NCBI GenBank assembly: GCA_022695795.1
Contig: MU404069.1
Coordinates: 494,494 to 558,493 of the forward strand
DNA length: 64,000 nucleotides
Direction: 5' to 3'
Source of the DNA: Biscogniauxia marginata
Lineage: Eukaryota; Ascomycota; Sordariomycetes; Xylariales; Xylariaceae
The notes under the pieces were generated by a model that worked only from the letters and a program-made list of their open reading frames with translations, had not been told where the DNA came from and searched no databases. A program made the position numbers and the translations under genes. Each line of letters opens with the position of its first letter. The stretch's first letter is position 1. Of this stretch, positions 1-13,068 are shown piece after piece.

Positions 1-2933
1 CCTATTATCACCTCGTATGTTCATAGTGTGCTCAAAGCAAAGACCGGGGCGAAGGGGGTTGTTCGCGAACCAAAGAAATCGTCTATTGATCGAGAAACCT
101 GGAGGTTAATAACCTGTGGAGTGACGCTGCATTCAGAGACTTGGTTAGAGAGTGCCTCATAAGCCCTTATCACAGCAACGTATAAAGTAAGGGGATAGAC
201 AGAGAAGCTTCAGTTCTCCTCCAAGCTGCCCCTTATGAGAACATCCCATCCGATATATGGGAACATGGTCCTTGTTGGGATAAAAGCTCTCATTACGCTA
301 CCGAGGGTTCAGGCATCTATTAATTCATGGTAAAGAGTAAATTCCCAGAAACACTCTAGTCCGGAATGAAATAAATATCAACATGTTCCTAATTTTTGGC
401 CCCGTCAATTAAAATTTCCCGTGCCACGTATATGTAAGTAGCGCGAATAGGTGTACCATGTTCAAGCTATATCACAGAAAGAAACAGGGTATGTACTGAG
501 AGAGCATGTGGATATGCATCGGCACTAAATTCCCCCTAGCCCATCTGTCAATGTTGCTGCTTACGGAGCACATACGGGGCCAACGATATCGCCGGCCTGA
601 TCGATGATGCCAAGTAGGGAGGCCGTGAGAACTGGGGAACTTAATTGTGGGACTATACCGATTTATAATCACGCTGGAGTGGTGAATTTTAGGATCCAAT
701 TAACCCTCTATCACATGTATTTCGAAGATATCACGTATCTGCTTATTATAGTTTATATAGTATACTCAATTGATGTTTCACATGCTAATATTGTCGTATG
801 ATTAGCAATATGTGCATGCTGTCAAACACTTGGTTGGCCACTAGTATGTGGAACTCTTGATGATACGGGCTATAGATCCAACGTGAACTAAAGCAAATAA
901 CCCCGAGTATGTGAAAAAGTTTTTTTCATTATTCCCTTCGACCGCAGTCTTCTTGAGGTCTCATACATATGCCTAGACTACCTAGTCCCGTCAGCTTACT
1001 CATAAACGGATTAAACGACGCTTTTTCCGTTCAAGGCACGGGGCTTTTGTCTGGTATAAAGAGAGAGATATATAGGGAGAGAAAGAAAAGATAGAGAGGA
1101 TTGAACCTCACAGGATAATATCAGGCTAATTCGCACATGTGGTAAAGCTATCTTATGGCATACAAACAATTTGAAAACACTGATAGGCATGTGCTGGTAG
1201 GTATATGCTCAGCATTGAAGGTTTGTATTAATTGGCTAGTGCTACAATTTATAACGCACATCACTACGAATACGGTTATACTAAGCTATAGGAACATTGA
1301 TGGACTATCGTTTTTCTCTATACAAATAGACAGGATCAGCCGTTATGCATGCATGCTTAATACATATCATAATCGTACCTATTTTAAACTATCAACACTT
1401 CAGTTAGTTTATTCTAAGCTTGATGCTAAGGTTGACTTTGAATCAATAGGCATAGGATAACGAAGGTTTTGCATGAGTTACCATCATGTCCTACACACTC
1501 ATCTATTTGAGTCTCTTCCAAATAACTCTTGTGCCATACATCTCGAAGTAAGGTAATACACCTATTCCACGTCACTGGGGCTCTATATAGTGTTATCAAA
1601 AGCCATCTACACTGTTATTCTTTTCTGTTATGGCCTGCAGTGCTTTTCCTGCCTCTGCCGTGTAACGCCGATCTAAACACCAGATAACATGTTTAAGTTT
1701 GCCGGAAAAAGCAAATCCACACTGGTTTTGGGCGCTGCTTACGGCGGCGTTCCCCACGGGTCAGCAAATTCTTATCGTGTGCTGGATGGACGAGATTGTG
1801 TTCGTAAAGCAAAATCGGAGTGGAGGCATATAAAACACTCTTCTATTGCTATCTGTAAGCGAACCGGTTCGCGTATACACAGTGCGCTTACCGCTTTCTT
1901 TTAACCAGTGTCCCCCGGTGTGGTTCGTCAGCACTGACCGAGAGGACCTTGCCCGAGAAGTGTCTCTGGTTTATCTGGTTCACGCACGTACCACCCAAGA
2001 GTTGATAGATCAACGTTCTTCAGGGAAATCCGTAGATAACAGACTGCAAGATTCCGCGCTGCAAATTTCTGATAACGGGAATTAGTCTTAGAGGTTCGTG
2101 AGGACCTATATACCAGGGATCTGTGGGTTATCTAATGCCCACAGCCTTTCCGATGAAGGACCACAGTGTCAGGGTGCTAGTAGTCATAGCTGGGACAAGC
2201 AGTCGACCAGATAGATTCTATGAAATTCTATGAATAAACAATGGATAATACCAAACTTACTTTGCCAACAAATCACGCCGGCCAAGACGACTAAGGGGCG
2301 CCTCCTAGGTCGAAAAACGGCGATAGCGCACATAAGATAAGACGGGGACTCAACTTCACGGAAGAAGTCAGAATGGCCGAACCTAATCACCGTAAACCCT
2401 GGCTAGCGTCTCTGCATTGGGGGAGGCGTAAACACGGCGATCCGGCTGGGCGCCGATGCTTGCACCTGGTGCCGATGTGTGGGGAGCAGTCTATTATCAA
2501 GCAAGTGTGGACCTCAAATATCCCTACTCACACCGACTCAACAAATAAGGGCAGCCCGAGTCCAACCTTAGAGATACCAACTAGTTCCTCCACGTCACTA
2601 TCTATAAGCAACGGGTTTATCTACGAGCAGCAACTAAAGATGCAAGTCTCACGGCGTTTCATATTTCCCCCAGCTACAAGGTTCGGGGTGACTCACTATT
2701 CGTATATTACAAATCGTCTTACCGCCGGACCTCCTTGGGCTCATAATAGTATATCCTCCTGAGCCTCTCCCGGCCGAGGGAACTGCCAATGTCTCTGAGC
2801 TCTTATATTTCTCGACGCACATAAGGACGGTGGCGTGATCAACGGCCCTCCAATAGGCTCGCTCTTCGATCATTTCCCTGCTGTTCGTTAAAGGCCCCTA
2901 CGCATATTTCGTGCAACAGAGCCGTTGCCCACA
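1..2933. other. Gene-free left flank
   Basis: No convincing gene is visible on either strand. The open frames are short (at most about 130 codons), lack recognisable domains and show no third-position GC preference of the kind seen in neighbouring genes. A purine-rich GAGA stretch lies at about 1063-1100. The last few hundred bases must hold the promoter of the ABC transporter that follows. A short frame at 1689-1904 contains a glycine-rich string resembling a dinucleotide-binding loop, but it is too short and isolated to call. Confidence 0.5.
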
Positions 2934-5900
2934 ATGTGGGCTCCCGGTCTGGACGGCGATGCCCTTCGTCGTACCGAATCTGGCATGGTGGCAACCCAAT
3001 TGCACCGCGGAGATCCCCCACCGGACGCGGGAAGATTGGAGGATGAAGAAAGGCCCTCGGACAGCAGCGATGGTTCGGGCAGAGGAGGGGCTAGAGGTTT
3101 TGATGGCACCTGGGGTGAGCGCGATGTCGGCGGCATTAACGAGCAAGACGCCATGGGGGAGTTTGACGTCTTGAGACATAATCTCGCTCAACTACACAAG
3201 TCGCGCACGCGAGACACCCAAGCCAGGGGCGGAGCCCTGGAGAACCTCTCGAGGCGTCACACAAGGCACACGGATAATACTGCGGATCTTGAAAATGGGC
3301 CAGCGGAAACGGCCGAAGATGGGTTTGAACTGGGCAGATTCATGCGCGACGGGTACTTTGAGAAGCGCGGCGAATCTGGTTCTGAGAAGAGAGTCGGCGT
3401 CGTGTACAAGAATCTCACCATTAAGGGGGCTGGCAGCACAACCACATTCGTCCGTACCGTCCCGGACGCAGTCATTGGTTCCTTCGGGCCCGATTTGTAC
3501 CGCTTCCTTTCGCGGCTGTTCCCCGTTTTGAGAATCGGGAAGCCCCCACCTACGCGGACCTTGATCAGCGATTTTACGGGCTGCGTTCGAGACGGCGAGA
3601 TGATGCTGGTGCTGGGTCGGCCAGGGGCTGGATGCAGCACGTTTCTGAAAGCTGTCAGCAACAACAGAGAATCCTTTGCCGCGGTCGAGGGAGACGTGTC
3701 GTACGGCGGTATCCCGGCCAAGAAGCAGAAGCAGATGTACCGGGGGGAGGTCAATTACAACCCTGAGGACGACATCCACTTCGCATCACTCAACGTATGG
3801 CAAACGTTCACGTTCGCCCTGATGAATAAGACGAAAAAGGCCGCACAGGGCGATATCCCCATCATCGCGAACGCGCTCATGAAGATTTTCGGCATCAGTC
3901 ACACTAAGTACACCTTAGTTGGCGACGAGTACACGCGCGGCGTGTCAGGTGGCGAGCGCAAGCGGGTGTCCATTGCTGAGACGTTGGCATCCAAGTCAAC
4001 GGTTATGGCATGGGACAACTCGACACGCGGTCTAGATGCCTCCACGGCCTTGGACTATGCGAAATCGCTACGCATCATGACGGACATCAGCAATCGCACG
4101 ACGTTTGTGACACTATATCAAGCAGGCGAAGGTATCTACGAGCTCATGGATAAGGTGTTAGTCATCGACCAAGGCCGTGAGATCTTCTCCGGGCCAGCCA
4201 AAGACGCCAAGCAATATTTTATCGACCTCGGGTTCGAGTGCCCCGAGAGGCAGACAACGCCTGACTTCTTGACTGCCATCACTGACCCCAACGAGCGACG
4301 ATTCAGACCAGGGTTTGAAGATAGAGCACCCAGGACACCGGAGGAATTAGAGAGGGCATTCCGCAACTCGTCGAACTACCAGAAGCTGCTAGCTGATGTG
4401 CACGATTACGAGGAGCACTTGAAGCGCACTGGCTTCGAGGATGCCAAGAAGTTCGAGGGGGCGGTCCAGGAGGCCAAGTCAAGACATGTCACCAAGAGCT
4501 CTCCCTATACCGTCTCGTTCCCCCGCCAGGTGTGGGCTTGCACCAAGCGGGAGTTCTGGCTCCTGTTCGGAGACACCACCACGCTGTGGACGAAGCTTTT
4601 CATCATCATCTCCAACGGGCTTATCATCGGTTCGATTTACTATGGCCAGTCGTATGGCACGTCTGGCGCCTTCACCCGCGGTGGTGCTTTATTCTTTTCC
4701 ATATTGTTCCTCGGCTGGCTCCAACTCACCGAGCTCATGAAAGCGGTCTCGGGCCGTGCGGTGGTCTCGCGCCACCACGACTATGCCTTTTATCGGCCGT
4801 CGGCCGTCGCCATTGCCCGTATCATCCAGGATTTCCCCGTCGTCTTCATCCAGACGTGCATATTCGGCGTGATCATGTATTTCATGACCAACCTGGACCT
4901 TGTGGTCGGCAAATTCTGGATTTTCTTGCTGTTCGTCTTCACGACGACGATTATGCTCACGGCACTGTATCGCATGTTCGCTAGCCTATCCCCGGAAATC
5001 GACACGGCTGTGCGCTTTTCGGGGGTCGCTCTCAACTTGCTCGTCATCTTTACGGGATACGTCATCCCCAAGATCCAATTGCTGAATGACTATATATGGT
5101 TTGGGTGGATCTACTGGATAAACCCAGTGGCGTACAGCTTTGAATCTGTCTTGACGAACGAGTTCTCCGGCCGAACGATGCAATGCGACCCTCGGCAACT
5201 TGTGCCGCAAGGCCCAAACGTCCAGCCAGGCTATCAGGGTTGCGCGTTGAGCGGTGCTCAGATCAACTCAAATGCTGTCTCTGGAAATGACTACCTGAAT
5301 GCCAGCTTCAATTATAGTCGGTCTAACCTCTGGCGGAACTTTGGGGTCGTTATTGCGTTCGCCGTCTTATACATTATCGTCACCGTTATTGCAGCAGAGA
5401 CGCTCGATTTCTCCCGTAGTGATGGCGGCGCATTGGTATTCAAGAAAAGTCGTAAGGGCCAGAAGAAAGTATCAGATTCTGTGCGGTCATCTGATGTTGA
5501 GAAGAATGGGGGCACTGATAGTAGTGATTCCTCGACGATAATCGAGAAACCGGGGGATTCTCCTAGTACAACCCAGAAGCAACGTGAGACCATGGAACAA
5601 CTAACAAATAGCGAATCCATTTTCACATGGCGGGATGTTGAATACACAGTGCCTTATCTTGGGGGTGAGCGCAAGCTCCTAAATAAAGTGAATGGTTATG
5701 CTAAGCCGGGCGTCATGGTTGCCCTAATGGGTGCTTCCGGCGCTGGCAAGACCACGTTGCTCAACACTCTAGCACAGCGACAGCGCACCGGTGTGATAAC
5801 TGGCGAAATGTTCGTTGATGGTCGGCCTCTAAGTCCAGAGTTCCAACGGAACACCGGTTTCTGTCTTCAAGGCGATCTACATGATGGTACTCAAACTATC

Positions 5901-7705
5901 CGCGAGGCAATTGAGTTCTCGGCACTTCTACGTCAGGAATCGAACATTCCCCGTTCCGAGAAGCTCGCCTACGTGGATAAGATCATCGATCTCTTGGAAC
6001 TCAATGACCTCCAGGATGCCATCATCTCGTCACTCGGCGTGGAGTTGCGAAAGCGACTTACGATTGGTGTCGAATTGGCTGCCAAGCCCTCCCTCCTCCT
6101 GTTCCTGGACGAACCTACTTCCGGTCTAGATTCCCAATCTGCCTATTCGATTGTTACTTTCCTCAAGAAGCTCTGTGCTGCTGGCCAGGCAATCGTCTGC
6201 ACAATCCACCAGCCGAGCTCCGTTCTGTTTCAGGAGTTCGACATGGTACTCGCACTGAACCCGGGCGGCAACACTTTCTACTTCGGCCCGGTTGGCAAGA
6301 ACGCAAAGGACGTCGTGCAATACTTTGCCGAGCGAGGTGCGACTTGTCCGCCGGAGAAGAACGTTGCCGAGTTCATCCTCGAGACTGCCGCTAGGCCCCA
6401 CAAACGGCCGGACGGGACGAAGGTTAACTGGAACGATGAATGGTTGAACAGTGAACAGGCGCAACGTGTGATAGAAGAGATCGATGGCCTTAAGAGAACT
6501 CGAAGCAATGCCTCAAGACCTATAGAGCCGACGAAAGACAAAAATCGGGAGTACGCCGCATCAACGTGGTTGCAGACAGTTGAGCTCACCAAGCGTATGT
6601 TCCGACAGTATTGGCGCGATCCCTCATACGTCTACGGCAAATTCTTTGTGTCCGTAGTTATCGGCATCTTCAACGGCTTCACCTTCTGGCAGCTCGGCTA
6701 CACGGTTCAGGACATGCAGAACCGCATGTTCACCAGCTTTCTGGTCGTCACCATCCCCGCCACGATCGTCAATGCTGTCGTGCCCAAGTTCTTCTCGAAT
6801 ATGGCTCTATGGCAAGCTCGGGAATATCCATCCAGAGTATACGGGTGGGTTGCGTTTTGCACCGCTAACGTCTTGGCCGAGATCCCCCCTGCGATCGTCT
6901 CGGCCTTCCTCTACTGGGTGTTGTGGTACTGGCCTACCGGTCTGCCAACCGAGAGCTCGGTTTCTGGCTATTCTTTCCTCATGTGTCTACTCTTCTTCCT
7001 CTTCCAGGCAAGCTGGGGTCAGTGGATTTGCGCGTTCGCGCCAAACTTCACTGTGATCTCTAACGTAAGTATTTCCACGTCGTCGTTATTCGAACGCATT
7101 ATTGACTCTTGATAGATCCTACCATTTTTCTTCGTCATATTCACGCTGTTCAATGGTGTCGTCCAGCCGTATAGCATGTTGCCCGTGTTCTGGAGATACT
7201 GGATGTATTATGTCAACCCGTCTACCTATTGGATCGGTGGCATGCTGGCCGCGACTCTTGATGGATCTCCCGTTCACTGTGATGTAAGCGAAACGGCTCG
7301 CTTCGATGCGCCGCCAAATCAGACCTGCCAAGAGTACGCGGGACAGTTCGCTAAGGCCGCCGGAGGATACTTGCTTAACCCCGGTGCTTCGGCCGACTGC
7401 CAGTACTGCCCGTTCCGCAGTGGCAATGAGTATCTTGCAACGTTGAACATCCAGGCAGGCGAAAAGTGGCGAGGTACGTAGATTTAATAACTCTAACTTG
7501 GCACCAGTTCTAGAGTCATTTTACTAACTGGGGAACAGACTTCGGTATCTTCCTAGCATTTTGCATCTCCAACTGGGCCTTGGTGTACTTCTTTATCTAC
7601 ACCGTCCGCATTCGTGGGTGGAGCTTCGGCTTCGGATACATATTTGGCACCTTTGGTAAGGCCGTGGACGTTCTTAAAAAGCCCTTCAAGCGGAGAAAGG
7701 AGTGA
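2934..7705 (+). CDS. PDR-type (ABCG full-size) ABC transporter
   Basis: Plasma-membrane ATP-driven exporter of the fungal pleiotropic drug resistance family (CDR1/PDR5-like), predicted 1551 aa. Exons are 2934-7064, 7116-7473 and 7539-7705; both introns are GT-AG, and the second has a TACTAAC branch point. The order is reverse, NBD1-TMD1-NBD2-TMD2. NBD1 has the PDR-type degenerate Walker A GRPGAGCST at residues 228-236 (Cys in place of the catalytic Lys) and signature VSGGERKRV at 337-345. NBD2 has canonical Walker A GASGAGKTT at 933-941, the degenerate signature region LGVELRKRLTIG, and Walker B ending in D1059-E1060. The C-terminal extracellular loop is Cys-rich. I chose the ATG at 2934 as the first in the long frame; a later Met is possible, because the acidic N-terminus is poorly conserved. 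Substrates cannot be told from sequence. An MFS exporter follows 1.05 kb downstream on the same strand. Confidence 0.95.
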
Positions 7706-8647
7706 AAGCGGGCGATGGTATAGTACGAAATCTTAATAAGCATCCGATAGACTATTTACGACTTAGATAAACGAAATATTAATGATTATTATGACCATCA
7801 AGGCTTATGTGAGTTAAATATGATGGTTTCCCATATTCGTCCAGACCAAACCTCATGTCCAATTCCTACCGTTTGATGTTTTTAACTAGAAGAATATCAC
7901 TCTTTGCCAATTCATGCTTCTCGTTGCTCTAGATAGCCACTAGCCAGCCATTAACAGTTTATGCCGAGGCGTATCTCAGGATCCAAGAAGGCTAACCACC
8001 TTGATATCTCGGTATGCTTAATTGTAGTAGATCAATTTCCAGGCTCAAAGTATTCTATGGCGTGAAGAGTATAATAAACACTACTGCTTGTTGTTTGTGG
8101 GGTTTAGTTAAGATAGCTTGACCACGCAGATGTACAAAGTATTTTATCTATATCGAATACTATGCAGCTTATACGCAACTTATAGGAGGGGAAGGTAGGT
8201 GTCCATTTTATGGGTCCATACAAAGAGGTAAGTGTAAAGAGTCAGTAGTAGCTTAAAAGTATATAATAGCGTAGAGAACGTCGATATGGCCTTACAAGGT
8301 ACATGTTCAAGTCATCGTTATCTGATCTTTAGCCTAACTAGGTACTTACTTTAATAAGAATTTAGAGAACGGTCGTTGTCATGGCAGATTTGCCATGCTA
8401 CTTGATAATGCAACCGTTAACTCCAGCGACCCCAGTTTAGTAAGTACTGCAACGATAACATAATCATCCCCCGCTTGGTGCTACAAATCGGGAGATTCAC
8501 GACACAAGCTATGGAGGAGTAGGTATAGTGTGCATGCAGCTCCAAGGTTGTCAAGTAAAAGGCGCCTATATATTCAGTAACGTACCTAATATTCAGAGAA
8601 AAAGTTTTTGTCACCTCCGTAAACCCCGGTTTCTCGCATTCTCGCCC
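7706..8647. other. Intergenic, ABC to MFS
   Basis: AT-leaning spacer of about 0.95 kb with no gene seen. It should hold the terminator of the ABC transporter and the upstream promoter of the MFS gene. Confidence 0.5.
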
Positions 8648-8655
8648 TATAAATA
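8648..8655 (+). promoter_or_regulatory. Probable TATA box of MFS gene
   Basis: TATAAATA lies about 105 bp upstream of the chosen ATG at 8760. Spacing is plausible for a fungal core promoter. Inferred from consensus only. Confidence 0.45.
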
Positions 8656-8759
8656 TTTCTCTGATCTCTTACTCCCCCCTAAACTAGCGGTCAATTCAGT
8701 GCACGCAATTGCACGCTTGGGGTTCCGTCTCATTCGGCGAGCTTTAAGAATTGGCTAAG

Positions 8760-10349
8760 ATGGATGAGACACAACCCTTGCTCCAAGACACTAGCCTCTT
8801 GTATACCGAACGGCAAGATGAGCTTTCAGGCAAGGACATCGTCGACTTCGCCCCTGAGGGTGACGTCGACAACCCGATAGAGTGGCCGAAAGCGTATAAG
8901 TGGGGGATAGTCGCGCTGCAGGCCTTCATGTCATTCACGGTGTATGGCTTGATGCACGATATGAGGCCGAAGCGTGAAACTTGATATACTAACCTTTCCC
9001 GCAGGACGTTTACATGCATATCCGTCGTGCCGATCGCGAACCGCATCGTGGATGATCTCGACGGTGGCCACGCCAGCAAATCGGCGAGCGTGCTCCTCGT
9101 CACCATCTGGGAGCTCGGAGAAGCGGCCGGCCCTCTTTTCATCGCGCCGCTCTCCGAGGTCTTTGGGCGTTATCCCATCATAAACGTGGCGAACGTGCTC
9201 TTCGTCGGCGCCACGGTCCTGGCTGCGCTCAGCCAGAGCACGCCGCTTCTCATTGCCGCGAGGGCCCTGACCGGTTTGGCCGTAGCTTCGAACGTGCTGA
9301 ATCCCGCCATCGTCGGCGACATGTTCATTTCCGAACAGAGGGGGTCGCCCATGAGTCTTGTAATGTTGGCCCCGCTGATCGGGGGTGCAGTGGGACCAGC
9401 TATAAGCGGCGCCATCGCGGAGAGCCTCGGCTGGCGCCAGGTAATATGGATGAGCACGCTCCTAGCCGTCGCCTGTGAACTTGGCTTCCTCGTTTGCTTC
9501 CGGGAGACGTACAAGGTGACAATCCTCAGGCGGAAGGCTGCGAGATTGCGTCTGGAGACCGGAAACGTGTCCTTGAGAACGGCGTTTGACACCAGCGACG
9601 AGTCGAGCTCCAAGAAGCTATGGGATTGTATCACGCGCCCTGCGACCGTCCTTGCTGGATCTGGAGTCCTGCAGGCTATGTCATTATTCGGCTCCGTTGT
9701 CTTCACCTATTATTACATCATGTCGACAACGCTGCCTGGCATACTGGAAGACTTATACCACCTGTCGCCCACTGAAGCTGGGTTTTTGTTCATTAGCTTC
9801 AGTAAGCACCTCTCTCTTATATTGGGAAATTCTATGCTAACACACTTACAAGGCGTGGGCTCTGCCATTAGTGTCATCTTTTGCAACGTCTTTCTTGACC
9901 GGATTTATATTAAACTCCGTGACATCCACAAGGGAACGGGGAAGCCCGAATACCGCCTTCCCATTGTCATAGTTGGGGCCTTCACACTTCCCCTTGCCAT
10001 TGCATTTTATGGGTGGGCCGCGCAGATGCGCCTCCCGCTGGGTATACTTTCATTATCAGTCGGGCTCATTGGGGCAACTCTCATGCTTGGCTACTTGCCC
10101 TTCTATGCGTACGTAGTGGATGCGCTTGGAATATACGCCGCCTCGGGAATGACGGCGGTTATCGTGTTAAGGTGTTTAATGGGGACGTTCTTGCCACTAA
10201 CAACAGCGCCTCTGGTTGAGAGATTCGGCTATGGCTTAGGCTTCACCTTCTTGGCTGGGATTGGCATGGTGTTTGCTCCAGTCCCGGTCCTAGTCTTCAG
10301 GTACGGGTCTGTGTGGCGACAGCGTTCCAAGTATACCCGGGAAGAGTGA
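8760..10349 (+). CDS. MFS multidrug-type transporter (DHA1-like)
   Basis: Proton-coupled exporter of the major facilitator superfamily, predicted 491 aa. Exons are 8760-8941, 9005-9801 and 9853-10349. Intron 1 starts GTATGG and ends CAG with a TACTAAC branch site. Intron 2 is 51 bp, a multiple of three with no in-frame stop, but GTAAGC, a GCTAAC branch site and an AAG acceptor mark it as an intron, and removing it restores family-like spacing. The N-terminus is soluble and acidic, followed by an NPIEWPKAYKW-type lead into TM1. The WELGEAAGPLFIAPLSEVFGR string (TM2, loop 2-3 motif) is typical of fungal DHA1 transporters. A PEYRLP motif lies after the central loop. It sits directly downstream of the ABC transporter, so both may serve efflux, but nothing shows co-regulation. 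Substrate unknown. Confidence 0.92.
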
Positions 10350-10919
10350 AATTCTTCTCGTTGTTTCCAAGGTCCATTTTTACAGACTGCTACGGAGATG
10401 GGAGTCAGGGTTTGGATAAAAATAATTATGTTTTACGGCACATGAGTAGAGGTTATATTCCTTTTATGACAAGTCAACTTGCTATAGTATAGAATTACGC
10501 ACACCTCAGTTCTTCAATCTATCTAGGTCCTGTACTCAATGGAGACATCTATTATATTTCAGACCTTCACAACATGCTCACCGAAGACTTTCACTAGATT
10601 TTCAGGCTCTCCTTTTCCCGGTTTATAAGAAGTCACAAAGTGAGGGGAACACAAATAATAAGCTGCAGATAAAGAAGCCGTGAGACAACATTGCACTGGA
10701 GTACTGTATTGGAAGTTGCTAGGTACTATCTCAGGATTAAACGGAGTGATGAAAGGGGGCAACAGGCGTTGCCTCCGTGTCCAATGCACTGTATACAAGT
10801 TAATTGTAATAAAGCCAATGACTCTTCCCCGTTGCATGTAATATTTTCCCTTCGACCACCCTCCTCACACTCAACGATCAACATTACACAAGCCTGTAAA
10901 TGTTGCCCAGTACCTCTGA
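10350..10919. other. Intergenic, MFS to orphan NTase-like gene
   Basis: About 570 bp without a gene. Short frames exist on both strands but none has domain similarity. Confidence 0.5.
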
Positions 10920-10926
10920 TATAAAG
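10920..10926 (+). promoter_or_regulatory. Probable TATA box
   Basis: TATAAAG lies 134 bp upstream of the ATG at 11060. It is followed by a CT/CA-rich stretch at 10964-11058 that looks like a fungal 5' UTR. Confidence 0.45.
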
Positions 10927-11059
10927 AGGGGATGCATGTGTGCATCATCCAATTAGCACTCTCTTTTCTTTTCGTCGGTCGAGATCCATCCGACCCATCG
11001 CACCACAATCACAAACACACGTACACGTACACACACACCATCCAACGAAGCTTACCAAC

Positions 11060-12188
11060 ATGGGCGGCCTCGTCTTCACGTCCGGTATCAACCCGCTGCA
11101 TACGCCGCGCATGAGTCCATCTGTATACAGAATCATGCGAGAGCGATACTCCCAGATTCTCAGGCAGGCCTTTGTCATCGTTGCCACCCCGATTGAGGGC
11201 CCCGCCAAGAAGGATTTCGGAGACATCGATTTCTTCCTCATGTGGTTGCGGGAGGATGTCTTTCCCTTGTCTAAGGCAACATCGCTCACCCAACTGTTCT
11301 TCGCCCAAAAGGGAGCCAATGTTAGCAACGGTCTTCTAGAGATGGTCACATCTCTCCTTGGCGGTGTGCGCCTCAAGAAACAACAGTCTGGTGTTGCAGC
11401 CATCGCCATCCCCTGGCCCAAAGATCTCCTTCCCCAAGAGACCGCCATCGATACCAACCATGATACGCTCAGCAATGACAGCCCAACCCAGCGGTACATA
11501 CAAGTCGACGTCCACGTGTGCAGCTCCCTCCACTACCTGCAGTGGATGCTCTTCAAGCACGCGCACGGGGACCTGTGGAACCTCCTCGGCAGCACGATCC
11601 GGCCGTTCGGCCTCACCGTCGACGAGGTAGGCATGTGGATCCGTATCCCCGAGATCGAGGCGCTGCACCGGAACAAAGCCAAGGTCCTCCTGACCGTCGA
11701 ACCGACCGAGATCCTGAGCTTCCTCGGCCTCAAGTGCGACGGGGCCCAGTGGGAGGAGCCCTTCGGCAGCATGCAGGAGGTCTTCGAGTACGCCGCCACC
11801 TGCCGGCTCTTCTGGGTGCGACCCCACACCACTGATAATGACGCGGCCGACGATTGGGACGGCACAGCCGACAAGTGCAAGCTCAAGTCCAACGACCGCC
11901 GGCGCATGAACCACCGCCCGCTGTTCCGCCAGTGGATCGACGAGTTCATCCCGCAATGCCGGGCCTCGGGCCGCTTCACCACGGGCCCCGCCGCCACGAC
12001 CACGCGCGCACAAGTCCGCGACGAGGCGTTCGCCGCGTTCCCCGGCGTGGAGCGCGAGTACTTCGCGCGCCTGCGGGAGTGGCGCGTCCAGTGCCAGCGC
12101 GAGCGCCTCTGGCGAGACGTCATCAAGCCGGCGCTGCCGACGGCCGAACACGTCATCGCCGACAACCCCAGCAAAACAAACAACGGTG

Positions 12189-12219
<31 letters not shown>

Positions 12220-12565
12220 GGAAGAGCCGAGCGATAAATCGCTCCACTACCGGGGCTGCGCGGCCTCGGCCCTGAAGAAGATCATCATGTCCGACGACCG
12301 CAGCTTCGGCATCGAGCCCCCCGGCGCGAGCCTGCGGGACGGTGGCGGCGGCGGCGGCGATACCGCCCTGTTCGACGAGGACAAGGTGCGCGCGTGGGTC
12401 GCGGCGCACTGGCGCGAGGTCGGCGACGCCGCGTGGAAGCGGAACCACGCGCTCCACGCGAAGAAGATGAAGAAGGACAGCGGCAACGCCAACGACGACA
12501 ACGACAACAATAATACGACGACGACGAAGCGCACGGCTTCTGGGTGCGAGAAGGTCGAGGAATAA
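11060..12565 (+). CDS. Orphan protein with nucleotidyltransferase-like Asp pattern
   Basis: Single-exon gene of 501 aa. I recognise it only as a fungal hypothetical protein. A DFGDIDFFL string places acidic residues at D55 and D57, and a QVDVHVC strand places D150. This DxD plus later hDh arrangement is what polymerase-beta-type nucleotidyltransferases use to bind metal. Between and after them are conserved-looking segments (LQWMLFKHAHGDLWNLLG, RPFGLTVDEVGMWIRIPEIEAL) resembling substrate-domain helices. The C-terminal third is low complexity: an Asn run encoded by an AAC repeat (about 12183-12219), a Gly run, and an Asp/Asn/Thr-rich tail. The frame is open upstream to 10940 but only from a GTG, so the ATG at 11060 with AACATGG context is chosen. 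Function is inferred, not known. The 373-codon antisense frame across it is a shadow. Confidence 0.85.
12183..12219 (+). repeat. AAC trinucleotide microsatellite in coding sequence
   Basis: Run of AAC/ACA units encoding a poly-Asn tract in the orphan protein. Likely length-variable. Confidence 0.8.
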
Positions 12566-13068
12566 ATGAATGAGTGAATGGGCGGTCTGGCTTTATTTTG
12601 CTGGATCGTGTGCGAGACGAGAATGGGTGAGCAAAGGATAGGAAAAAGGGGTTATTGTAATACCTACCAAATCTCTCATACTCAACAAGCCAAGAAAAAA
12701 GAAGAAAACAAACTCTCTCTGGGAATTCGGGGGGAGCGACCGAAGGTGTCTAAGAGGGAAGGGAGGTTTGATTAATGGTTTGATTACACGCGGTGGTTTT
12801 CAGTCGTCAGTTTCGTAGTTCATCGGTTGCGCATTCATGTTAGAGATACCCCAAAATATAAAAATAATAAAACCGACGACAGGCTTTTACACAACAGCCA
12901 TGTTCAAAATTCCAGTCAGTTCATTGCACATCAAACTCAGGACTCCATCGCTCACGATATTACGTGCTCTATTAATCATAAACAACACAGAAATTCCCGG
13001 TTCCAGGCTTTCGATTGTTTCATATTCCTCATTGGTAGAGACAAGCCCAACCCCTTCTATGTAGGTAG
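12566..13068. other. Tail-to-tail intergenic spacer
   Basis: About 500 bp between two converging genes (orphan NTase-like and TRAPPC12). Small frames are present but nothing recognisable. It should contain both 3' UTRs and poly(A) sites. Confidence 0.5.

Noticed and set aside
1689..1904. Short frame with a TLVLGAAYGGVP-like glycine loop suggesting an oxidoreductase fragment
   Set aside because: Only 71 codons, no continuation in any frame that I can identify; could be chance.
2373..2762. 129-codon + frame upstream of the ABC transporter
   Set aside because: No codon bias, no domain, no promoter or splice context.
9802..9852. Reading through as coding in the MFS gene (51 bp, frame kept)
   Set aside because: Perfect donor, branch and acceptor signals, and the spliced join gives family-like spacing; read-through would add 17 residues in a helix.
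11336..12457. 373-codon open frame on the minus strand
   Set aside because: Antisense shadow of the GC-rich orphan NTase-like gene; repetitive composition and no domain.
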